From contig NZ_ARXV01000004.1 of assembly GCF_000756665.1 (NCBI RefSeq), positions 62,001 to 126,000 on the forward strand: 64,000 bases of DNA. Reading direction: 5' to 3'. Position 1 is the stretch's first letter; every line of letters starts with the position of its first letter. Both the position numbers and the translations under genes were made by a program. Source of the DNA: Alcanivorax nanhaiticus. Its GTDB lineage: Bacteria > Pseudomonadota > Gammaproteobacteria > Pseudomonadales > Alcanivoracaceae. The notes beneath the pieces are model-generated. The model searched no databases. It saw only the letters and a list, made by a program, of their open reading frames with translations, and was not told the DNA's origin. Positions 57,673 through 64,000 of the stretch are shown here, piece after piece.

Positions 57673-58659
57673 TTACTGCCCACGCTGCTTGGCAAGAATC
57701 GCGTTAAGGCGATCAAGCATGGCCTGACTGATCTCACCTTCTTCCACCAGTTCGGCAGTGGCACGATCCGCATATTTCTTCCATTCACTGAACTGTTCTG
57801 CAGAGGGCTTGACCACGCTGAGGCCCTGCTGCTGAACTGCGGCGAACGCACTCAGGTTTTCCTTGCGGCTCTCGGCATCCAGTTTGGCGAAAGTGGCCTC
57901 CAGCACCTCGTGCACCGTTTTCTGATCTTCCGCACTAAGGCGGCCAAAATATTTCTTGTGAATACCGAGCAGGCCGAAGGTGTACAGCAGAGGCATGTCG
58001 GTCACGTTGTTCACGCGGGAGTACCATTGCAGGGTCAGAGCCGCCACCGGCGGCGCGGCAAAGGCGTCCACCGCACCGGTTTGCAGGGAGGTCAGCACCG
58101 CGCCGATGTTGAGCATGATCGGGGACAGCTCAAACGCCTTGGCCGCCTTGGCTGACGCCTCGTCGTTGGCCGGCAACCACAGCTTCTGATCACGCAGGTC
58201 ATCCAGGCTGCGCACCGGGTTTTCGGACATCACATAAGCGAAGCCACCGTCGATCAAACCGAAGCTTACCCAGCCCCCCTCTTCCAGACCTTTCTGGATT
58301 TCCGGGTCCAGTTCAGCACGCACGGCATCCACTTCATCATAGTTGTTGAAGGCCAGCGGCACGTTGAGGATCTGGCTGTCCTTGTAGGCTGACGCAAAGG
58401 CACCGCCCTGGGCGATCTGCCCATGCAGCTGACCAATACGGATCTTGCGTTCTACCGCCCGGTCATCGCCCATCACACCGCCGGGGTAGATTTTCAGTTT
58501 CACCCGCCCTTCGGTTTTCTCGGCAATTTCCTTACCCGCATTTTTCAGTCCGGTAACGATGGTGGTGCCATCCGGGTACAGGGTGGAAATTTTCAGGGTA
58601 GTAGCGGCAGTCGCCACCAGCGGCAGCAGGGCTACCAGAACCGTCGCAAGACGCAACAT
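57673..58659 (-). CDS. dctP: TRAP transporter solute-binding protein DctP (unusual ligand site)
   Basis: 328 residues with a signal peptide (about 1-18). The DctP fold is clear: TLKISTLYPDG, YPGGVMGDDRAVERKI, and the hinge region DLRDQKLWLPAND. In most members the corresponding strand carries an Arg that binds the substrate carboxylate (KIRV-like); here it reads KLWLP. This and the linked TatT gene suggest a non-carboxylate, possibly lipophilic ligand. Nine bases after tatT, one transcript with dctQM. Confidence 0.88.
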   Translation of the reverse strand: MLRLATVLVALLPLVATAATTLKISTLYPDGTTIVTGLKNAGKEIAEKTEGRVKLKIYPGGVMGDDRAVERKIRIGQLHGQIAQGGAFASAYKDSQILNVPLAFNNYDEVDAVRAELDPEIQKGLEEGGWVSFGLIDGGFAYVMSENPVRSLDDLRDQKLWLPANDEASAKAAKAFELSPIMLNIGAVLTSLQTGAVDAFAAPPVAALTLQWYSRVNNVTDMPLLYTFGLLGIHKKYFGRLSAEDQKTVHEVLEATFAKLDAESRKENLSAFAAVQQQGLSVVKPSAEQFSEWKKYADRATAELVEEGEISQAMLDRLNAILAKQRGQ

Positions 58660-58667
58660 ATCAACTC

Positions 58668-59540
58668 CTAGAAATAGTCATCAGCATCGGCAAGTAGCGC
58701 GGTTGCCTGTTGCTGGGCGTAGGTATTTTGCAGGGTCAGGCCATGAACCTCCGGGTCTGCCGCCAGCACCTCATTGAGCAGGCGATCATGCAGCTCCCGG
58801 TCAAAAACCAGCCTTGCGTATTTTTCGGCGTACAGCACCGGGGCCAACAGATTCTTGCCCTCGGACAGCGTCACCGCCTTCTCGAAATGCGTTTGTGCCT
58901 TGTCAGGATTCCCCCCCAACGAGGCAGGCAAAATACTGTTCAATACGCCCAGATACATGTGGGCCTGGCCATATTGATAACCTTCATCCAGCTCGACTAC
59001 GCGATCCATGATGGCTTCCACACGGCCCAGTTCTGCCACCGCATTCCAGTCGCTGGTGTTCTGCTGAATATAACCGGCCCAGGCACTACCCAGAGTGAAC
59101 AGCATGGGCACGTCCTTCTTGCTGGCGTCATCCAACAGGGCTTCAAACTCCGGCACACTCAAGCCGCGCAGGTCGCAATAATCACCGTCCCTGGCGCAGG
59201 CAGCACGAAACGCATAAACCAACGCCTTGTTGCTCAGCTTGCGGGCTCGCTCAGGCTCTTCGACAAAGATCCCGGCATAGGCACCATACAAATCGGCACC
59301 ACTGGACAGCAAAGACTCACTTTCCGGCCAGTTTTCGATCAGGCCATCCACCATTAGCAAATAGGTGGGCAGGCCGTCTTCCACCAGCTGAAGGTCGTTG
59401 TTGTTCAATACACCGTAGGGCAGGTTGTCATCGACCCGGGCCAGAGAACAGCCCTGGAAGGTAAATGCCGATGCCAGCAGAAGTGTTGGGGCCAGCCCCT
59501 TGAGGAAGCGCCACTGCATAGGTCGCTGGTATCCTTTCAT
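58668..59540 (-). CDS. TRAP-associated lipoprotein TatT (TPR protein)
   Basis: 290 residues. The lipoprotein signal ends FQGCS (Cys about 31 from this start). The rest is helical with TPR-like pairs, including LYGAYAGIFVEEPERARKLS and AHMYLGVLNSILP, as in the TatT (T component) family first described in Treponema. TatT is thought to form a trimer that contacts DctP. The start is uncertain: MKGYQRP (59540) or MQWRFLK (59519). First gene of the four-gene TRAP operon. Confidence 0.85.
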   Translation of the reverse strand: MKGYQRPMQWRFLKGLAPTLLLASAFTFQGCSLARVDDNLPYGVLNNNDLQLVEDGLPTYLLMVDGLIENWPESESLLSSGADLYGAYAGIFVEEPERARKLSNKALVYAFRAACARDGDYCDLRGLSVPEFEALLDDASKKDVPMLFTLGSAWAGYIQQNTSDWNAVAELGRVEAIMDRVVELDEGYQYGQAHMYLGVLNSILPASLGGNPDKAQTHFEKAVTLSEGKNLLAPVLYAEKYARLVFDRELHDRLLNEVLAADPEVHGLTLQNTYAQQQATALLADADDYF

Positions 59541-59589
59541 ATTATGTTCATTGTTTTGGCTGTCTTTATAGCAGCCCCACAGGGGTAAC

Positions 59590-60411
59590 TCAAACGGCCC
59601 CATTGGCCGCACCGCGGCGAATCAGGCCGAAAATGCCACCCAATATGCAGCCACTGACCAGCCCGGCAAGGTGCGCCGCATTGGCGACCACATCCGACAG
59701 CCCCACAAAGCAGATCACCATCCAGGCCAGCATGAAGATGACGATTTCCCGACGCAGGGCATAGCCAGCTCCGGGGTTGAGGCGACCGTAGATCCATAAA
59801 TAGCCCAGCAAGCCATACACCACACCGGAAAGCCCGCCAAAAGCCGGCCCGCTGGTGAGAAACTGGGCCACATTGGCCACGGCGGAGGTCACCAGGGTCA
59901 CCATCAACAGCTGGCCGGACGACTGGAAGCGTTCGATCAAACGCCCCAGATCCGCCCACCACAGCAGGTTAAAGAGAATATGCAGCAGCGAGAAGTGCAG
60001 CAGCATGGGCGTGACCAGCCGCCAGGGCTGGGCGGACAGGCCTGACAAGGAATGGGGGAACATCAGCGCGCTATACACCCCATTCCCCATGATCCAGGGA
60101 GTCAGAAAAATGGCCGCACACAGCACCAAAATGGATTTGGTGACCCAGCCCATGCTGGCCAGCCAACCACCGGACAACAGCGGCTGCGGGCGTCCCGTCA
60201 GCGGCTCCAGAGCCGGCCGCCCTTGCTGACGGCGAAGATCACCGATGAGTTCCTCCACCAACTGGCGCGCATGAGGATATTGGCGCTCATCAGGAATCGA
60301 CAGTACCTGCTGCCCCTCCACTTCTGTACGGGCCACGGTAAAACCGTTGCGAGTCAGAGTACGCTCAATCAGATCGGCCAGCTCCGGCTGCGGGGTGCGA
60401 ATCAGTTCCAT
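59590..60411 (-). CDS. Rhomboid-family intramembrane serine protease (GlpG-like)
   Basis: 273 residues. An N-terminal cytosolic domain (about 1-85) precedes six membrane segments. The catalytic Ser195 is in GLSGVVYG and His247 in NAAHLAG; HFSLLHILFNLLWW is the conserved second helix. It cleaves membrane proteins within the bilayer. Its start overlaps the end of the aminopeptidase gene by ten bases. Confidence 0.9.
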   Translation of the reverse strand: MELIRTPQPELADLIERTLTRNGFTVARTEVEGQQVLSIPDERQYPHARQLVEELIGDLRRQQGRPALEPLTGRPQPLLSGGWLASMGWVTKSILVLCAAIFLTPWIMGNGVYSALMFPHSLSGLSAQPWRLVTPMLLHFSLLHILFNLLWWADLGRLIERFQSSGQLLMVTLVTSAVANVAQFLTSGPAFGGLSGVVYGLLGYLWIYGRLNPGAGYALRREIVIFMLAWMVICFVGLSDVVANAAHLAGLVSGCILGGIFGLIRRGAANGAV

Positions 60412-61448
60412 GCGAGTCCTGTTAACGCCTCTTTGCGCTGTGAATCAGTCAGTTCGGTCAGATTTTCCACTTGCTGCCAGAAACAGTCCCATTCTCGCTG
60501 GCACTGAGACAGCAAGCGTGCAAAGGCAGGAACATAGCCATTATAGTCACTGACCCCATTAAGCTGGGCATTGTTCAACGGTCCGTCGAAAAACCCCTGA
60601 TAACCCGCCAGAGCCGGCATGGCAGATTGCTCCCGGAGAAAGCGCTCACGGGCCTGCTGCTGAATGCGGGCCTTGCCTTCAGCCAGCACAGACGGACTCT
60701 GCTCAGCAGCATAGAGAGTCTTCAGAGAGGCACGGGTGTCTTCGACAATAGCAAGAAAGGCCTGCTCTGCCCGGTCCTGCTGGGCCAGAGCAGCCTCGTT
60801 CAGGGCAATACCCTGATCCGAGAAAAACGCCAGTGCACCCTCCCTGCCCACCAGCGTGGCAAGGGATTCATTGAAACGGGTGTCATTGGGGATATAAAGG
60901 CGGCGATGAGTCAGTTCGTGGATCAGCAGTTCCGCCAGCGCGGGCCGTGAGCGTTTCAGCATGGGCGTGGTCAACGGATCGGCAAACCAGCCCAGCGTGG
61001 AATAGGCGATGGCGCCACCCACCCAGGTGTCCATTCCCTCTTCTGCCAGCCCAGTCGCTTCCTGATCCGCCTTGTCGCGATCAAAATAGCCCCGGTAACT
61101 GACACAACCCAGTAGCGGGTAACACCAGGTTTTCGGTGTCAGTGACCAGCGCGGTGCCGCCAGCACATTCCAGACCACCGCGTCCTGTTCCAACGCCACG
61201 TACTGGTGATACACATCATCAGTCGGCAGCCCAAGAGCCGGCCCAGCCCAGGCAATCACCTGCTGACTGAATGCCAACTGATCGGCCACCCTGGCGGGCG
61301 TGTCCGGATCCGCCAGCACCTTTGCCACAGATTCCCGTTTGCCCATCAAGGAAAAGTGCCCGCCGAGAGCCTGACTGTAATAGCCAAGCTGACAGCCACT
61401 CAACGCACCAACAAGGGCCAGCAGAACCAGCCCGCCCAGCCCCTTCAT
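60402..61448 (-). CDS. Zinc aminopeptidase-like lipoprotein
   Basis: 348 residues. Lipoprotein signal (LSGCQ, Cys19). The zinc motif HELTH is at 177-181 with a likely third ligand Glu194 in FNESLA, the pattern of the predicted bacterial aminopeptidase family (PF10023 as I recall). It probably acts on peptides at the periplasmic face of a membrane. One base separates it from the efpL stop, so the two are co-transcribed. Confidence 0.82.
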   Translation of the reverse strand: MKGLGGLVLLALVGALSGCQLGYYSQALGGHFSLMGKRESVAKVLADPDTPARVADQLAFSQQVIAWAGPALGLPTDDVYHQYVALEQDAVVWNVLAAPRWSLTPKTWCYPLLGCVSYRGYFDRDKADQEATGLAEEGMDTWVGGAIAYSTLGWFADPLTTPMLKRSRPALAELLIHELTHRRLYIPNDTRFNESLATLVGREGALAFFSDQGIALNEAALAQQDRAEQAFLAIVEDTRASLKTLYAAEQSPSVLAEGKARIQQQARERFLREQSAMPALAGYQGFFDGPLNNAQLNGVSDYNGYVPAFARLLSQCQREWDCFWQQVENLTELTDSQRKEALTGLAWN

Positions 61449-61449
61449 A

Positions 61450-62016
61450 TCAGGCCCGAGACATGAACTTGCGTTCGGCGGTGTTCACCCGCACCTTTTC
61501 GCCTTCCACAATGTATTCCGGCACCTGCACTACCAGCCCGGTATTCAGAGTGGCCGGCTTGGTACGTGCCGAGGCGGAGGCAGCCTTCATGGCAGGGGAC
61601 GTTTCGGCCACTTCAAGCACTACCGATGCGGGCAGTTCCAGCCCAATCACCGCTTCACCCACTTTCAGCGCCAGCACCCCTTCGGTTTCTTCGGTGATGA
61701 ATGCCAGCTCATCGCTGATGTCATCCTGCTTGAGCAGATACTGGGAGAAATCCTCGTTGTCCATGAAGATGTAGTCATCACCGTCCACATAGGAAAACTG
61801 CACCGGACGACGCAGCAACTCCACCGTGGTCACATCCTCATCACCCTTGAATCGTTCCTCGAACTTGGGCCCGCCACCCACTGCGCTCGCCTTCACACGA
61901 TACAGGGTCGCCGCACCACGGGCAGAAGGCGATTGCACCTCAATCTGGCGAATCGCATAAAGGGTGCCGTTGACTTCGATAACGTCGGATTTCTTCAGTT
62001 CACTGGCGCGGGTCAT
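61450..62016 (-). CDS. yeiP: Elongation factor P-like protein EfpL (YeiP)
   Basis: 188 residues. The three beta-domains are intact. The tip loop reads [12 protein letters not shown] with Arg33 where EF-P has its modified Lys, the hallmark of YeiP/Efp[26 protein letters not shown] and [20 protein letters not shown] match the E. coli protein. It relieves ribosome stalling at proline stretches and needs no Lys modification. Followed by the aminopeptidase gene. Confidence 0.95.
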   Translation of the reverse strand: MTRASELKKSDVIEVNGTLYAIRQIEVQSPSARGAATLYRVKASAVGGGPKFEERFKGDEDVTTVELLRRPVQFSYVDGDDYIFMDNEDFSQYLLKQDDISDELAFITEETEGVLALKVGEAVIGLELPASVVLEVAETSPAMKAASASARTKPATLNTGLVVQVPEYIVEGEKVRVNTAERKFMSRA

Positions 62017-62128
62017 GGAAATGGGTTCCTGATGTTGAGATGCGCCAATGCTACAACAAACGAAGGCGGCAAGCTGCAGGGCAAGACATTCCCATAGCAG
62101 AGCGCCGCTGGAATGAACATGAGCGCTA

Positions 62129-62213
62129 GCGAGTTGCGAGTTTCGAGTTTCGAGTTGCGAAAGGCAAAACCTACCCCAGCGAATTCTGAGGGTTCGAAAC
62201 TCGTTACTCGCTT
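62129..62213. repeat. Heptamer repeat element 7 (AGT-NNCG class)
   Basis: Left arm AGT-TGCG, AGT-TTCG, AGT-TTCG, AGT-TGCG then AAAGGCAA; a shorter right arm GAAACTCGTTACTCGC is its inverse. It ends five bases before the olsA stop. The boundary CGAAAGGCAA matches elements 4 and 6. Confidence 0.8.
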
Positions 62214-62218
62214 TGGAA

Positions 62219-63004
62219 TTAACCCTTTAGCTGCTGCGAGATCCGCTCCCGGGCCTGCTCACAGAGACCCTTCCGGTCTCTATCCGCTTCCAGCGGCTCA
62301 CAGAAGTGCAGGCGAATACGCAACTCGCGTCTGAGCAACATGCCCCAGAGGTGGTGGTGGAATTCGTCATCACCGATGAACGCCGTAGCGGTATCCGGGG
62401 CCCCCATCCCATCCAGGTAACGGATGGCCAGGGGCTGAACGGGGGTAGAAGCCAGCAGTGGTGCATCGAACAGCTGCGCAAAGAAACGACGCAACCCGGT
62501 ACCGTCAGTAGTAGTGCCTTCCGGGAATACCAGCACGGTATGTCCCTGTTGAAGGCGGCTGGCGATTTCACGGGCCTTGCCCCCCGACTCTCCACTCCCT
62601 CGCTTGATAAACAGGGTACCCACCGCTCGGGCCAGCTGCCCGATCAGAGGCCATTCACCCACTTCGGCCTTGGAGAGAAAATACAGGTGCCTCTGGCTGG
62701 CAATCACCGGAATATCCAGCCATGAAACATGGTTGCTGACCAGAAACACGCTGCCACCCAGAGGCGTACCGGTCACCGTCAATTCAGCACCGAGAATGCG
62801 TAGAAAGCGCTGACACCATCTCTGCTTGGCTGCCAGCACCCGCGGCTGCTGTGGCCACCAGAATGCGCCCAGCAGGAGTGCCAGCATAAAGCCCCACAGC
62901 AAGTGGATCACGATACGCAATACCCGCCACACTCGTCTCAGCTGCGGCCAGGGGCCGTTATCCACATCGGCAATGATACTGACGCTACCGTCCACTTCAC
63001 TCAT
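62219..63004 (-). CDS. olsA: Lysophospholipid/lyso-ornithine lipid acyltransferase (OlsA-like)
   Basis: 261 residues. A membrane segment lies at about 33-50. The HxxxxD motif is SNHVSWLD and the second motif is FPEGTTTDG, as in PlsC/OlsA. It follows an OlsB-like gene by 27 bases, which supports the second acylation step of ornithine-lipid synthesis. A general phospholipid role cannot be excluded. Confidence 0.82.
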   Translation of the reverse strand: MSEVDGSVSIIADVDNGPWPQLRRVWRVLRIVIHLLWGFMLALLLGAFWWPQQPRVLAAKQRWCQRFLRILGAELTVTGTPLGGSVFLVSNHVSWLDIPVIASQRHLYFLSKAEVGEWPLIGQLARAVGTLFIKRGSGESGGKAREIASRLQQGHTVLVFPEGTTTDGTGLRRFFAQLFDAPLLASTPVQPLAIRYLDGMGAPDTATAFIGDDEFHHHLWGMLLRRELRIRLHFCEPLEADRDRKGLCEQARERISQQLKG

Positions 63005-63031
63005 GGTCTGATCCGTTAGCTGTCAACTGAC

Positions 63032-63919
63032 TCACACCGCCTGAGCCGTTGGTGTCCCCACCACGCCGTGGCTTGGCTGCAGGAAGTGCTGCACATAACG
63101 GGCCGGCAGATCGTTCACGTCCATCAGCACAAAAAAATCCAGACAATTGAAATCCGGATCCCAGCAAGGCTCACCACAGATTTGCGCACCCATGCGCACA
63201 TAGGCCTTCAGCAGCGGCGGCATTTTCACCGCCCCCTGCGCACCGTCACCCGGCAATTTTTCCAGCTTCAGGTGTGGCACCACACGGTGTGCGGATTGAC
63301 TCAGATGTTTCTCGTTAATGCGCTGCCAGATACCCGCCACGTTATACCCTTCACCCAGCGCGATGCTGGCACAACCCAGCAGATAGCGGATGTCGTTCTC
63401 AATCATGTACTGAGCCAAACGCGCCCACAGCACCGTGATCACAGCCCCGTTGCGATGAGCAGGGTGAATACAGGTACGACCGATCTCCGCCAGTCGCCCT
63501 TCCAACCCCTGCAGCATGCTCAGATCAAATTCACCGCTGGAATAGAAACCGCCAGTGCGATGCAAGCGGTCACCCGGCAAAACCCGGGTGTAGCCCACAA
63601 TCTCACCGCTGCGATTATCCTTGACTACCAGATGCAGGCAGTGGCGATCATAGCGGTCCCGATCCAGACCGAACGGCGCACTGAAGCTGGCTCCGTATTC
63701 CTCGGAAAAAATTCGGTAGCGCATGCGCTGTACCTTGATGATTTCCCGACGGGATCGAGTGAAATAGGCAGTGAAGCGGCTCTGCCCTTCGGCATCATTC
63801 AGATCACGCAACTCACGGGGAAACCGCAGGATATCGGCCGTGGCCACAAAAGGCCGGGCCAGGGCATCTTTCAGCTGCGGGCTTAGGGCTTTGATCTTTC
63901 CTGCTGCTTGCGCAAGCAT
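63032..63919 (-). CDS. olsB: Ornithine-acyl-ACP N-acyltransferase (OlsB-like)
   Basis: 295 residues of the hemolysin-like GNAT family: RRREIIKVQRMRYRIF, RHCLHLVVKD, VGYTRVLPGD, EIGRTCIHPAHRNG and LLGCASI are typical. It would attach a 3-hydroxyacyl chain to ornithine, making lyso-ornithine lipid for OlsA. The start (MLAQAAGK) has GGAG at a good distance. Ornithine lipids are known membrane components in Alcanivorax. Confidence 0.85.
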   Translation of the reverse strand: MLAQAAGKIKALSPQLKDALARPFVATADILRFPRELRDLNDAEGQSRFTAYFTRSRREIIKVQRMRYRIFSEEYGASFSAPFGLDRDRYDRHCLHLVVKDNRSGEIVGYTRVLPGDRLHRTGGFYSSGEFDLSMLQGLEGRLAEIGRTCIHPAHRNGAVITVLWARLAQYMIENDIRYLLGCASIALGEGYNVAGIWQRINEKHLSQSAHRVVPHLKLEKLPGDGAQGAVKMPPLLKAYVRMGAQICGEPCWDPDFNCLDFFVLMDVNDLPARYVQHFLQPSHGVVGTPTAQAV

Positions 63920-64000
63920 GGCGTACTCCACTGGTAGTTTCCCGCAGTGTCGTATTGCGCCATGGCAAGGCGGTGACGATTGGGTGACAGTTCAGTTAAT
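63920..64000. other. Upstream of olsB, window end
   Basis: No feature beyond the ribosome-binding site is seen in these 81 bases; they should hold the promoter of the olsBA operon. Confidence 0.3.

Noticed and set aside
1151..62213. Heptamer arrays as CRISPR repeats
   Set aside because: Units are seven bases and adjacent without spacers; no cas genes are present.

Overview
The window is a contiguous chromosomal segment of a gammaproteobacterium. The gene set (OlsBA ornithine-lipid acyltransferases, EfpL, a two-ATP-cone NrdA, MpaB-type oxygenase, tandem fatty-acid desaturases, Csu-type pili, PstS-like/porin pairs) and the GC-rich codon usage fit an Alcanivorax-like marine bacterium. That assignment is inferred from gene content and protein style, not from a database search. 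No rRNA, tRNA, CRISPR array, transposase or prophage was seen.

Layout. 0-9 kb: the end of argD, argF, an orphan Fbp/Pot-type ABC ATPase, two overlapping membrane diguanylate cyclases, glpK and an RstBA-like two-component pair. 9-14 kb: nrdA-nrdB with a regulatory region carrying a DnaA box and paired NrdR-like boxes. 14-21 kb: an orphan spore-coat-U pilin, a small acidic protein, an amidohydrolase, an acetolactate-synthase-like enzyme and an aldehyde dehydrogenase. 21-27 kb: a Csu-type chaperone-usher pilus operon (pilin, usher, chaperone, tip adhesin). Its usher is split by a one-base shift at a G7 run and carries a duplicated C-terminal domain. A GH114 polygalactosaminidase follows. 27-36 kb: a KefB-type antiporter and two copies of a small PstS-like protein plus porin cassette, separated by a GST and an ABC1/UbiB kinase. 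36-42 kb: a two-gene lipoprotein operon, a metallo-dipeptidase-like protein and a fusion of a parallel beta-helix protein with a diheme cytochrome c. 42-48 kb: a LuxR regulator, a MITE-like element, an acyltransferase, acnA, a coiled-coil protein and a GNAT enzyme. 48-55.5 kb: a lipid-flavoured block (SDR, MpaB oxygenase, TetR, AraC, two desaturases, SDR). 55.8-64 kb, all on the minus strand: olsB-olsA, efpL, a zinc aminopeptidase lipoprotein, a rhomboid protease and a four-gene TatT-DctPQM TRAP transporter.

The most unusual signal is not a gene. Seven intergenic elements are built from tandem heptamers of the form AGT-NNNN (TGT-NNNN in one copy). Six have the arms in inverted orientation, usually around a GC-rich hairpin. 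Every copy lies directly against a stop codon, in two places supplying it. Four heptamer classes exist, and one element is nested inside another. A separate MITE-like element also supplies the stop codon of an acyltransferase gene. REP-like palindromes are present as well, so the 3' ends of genes in this genome appear to be colonised by several small repeat families.
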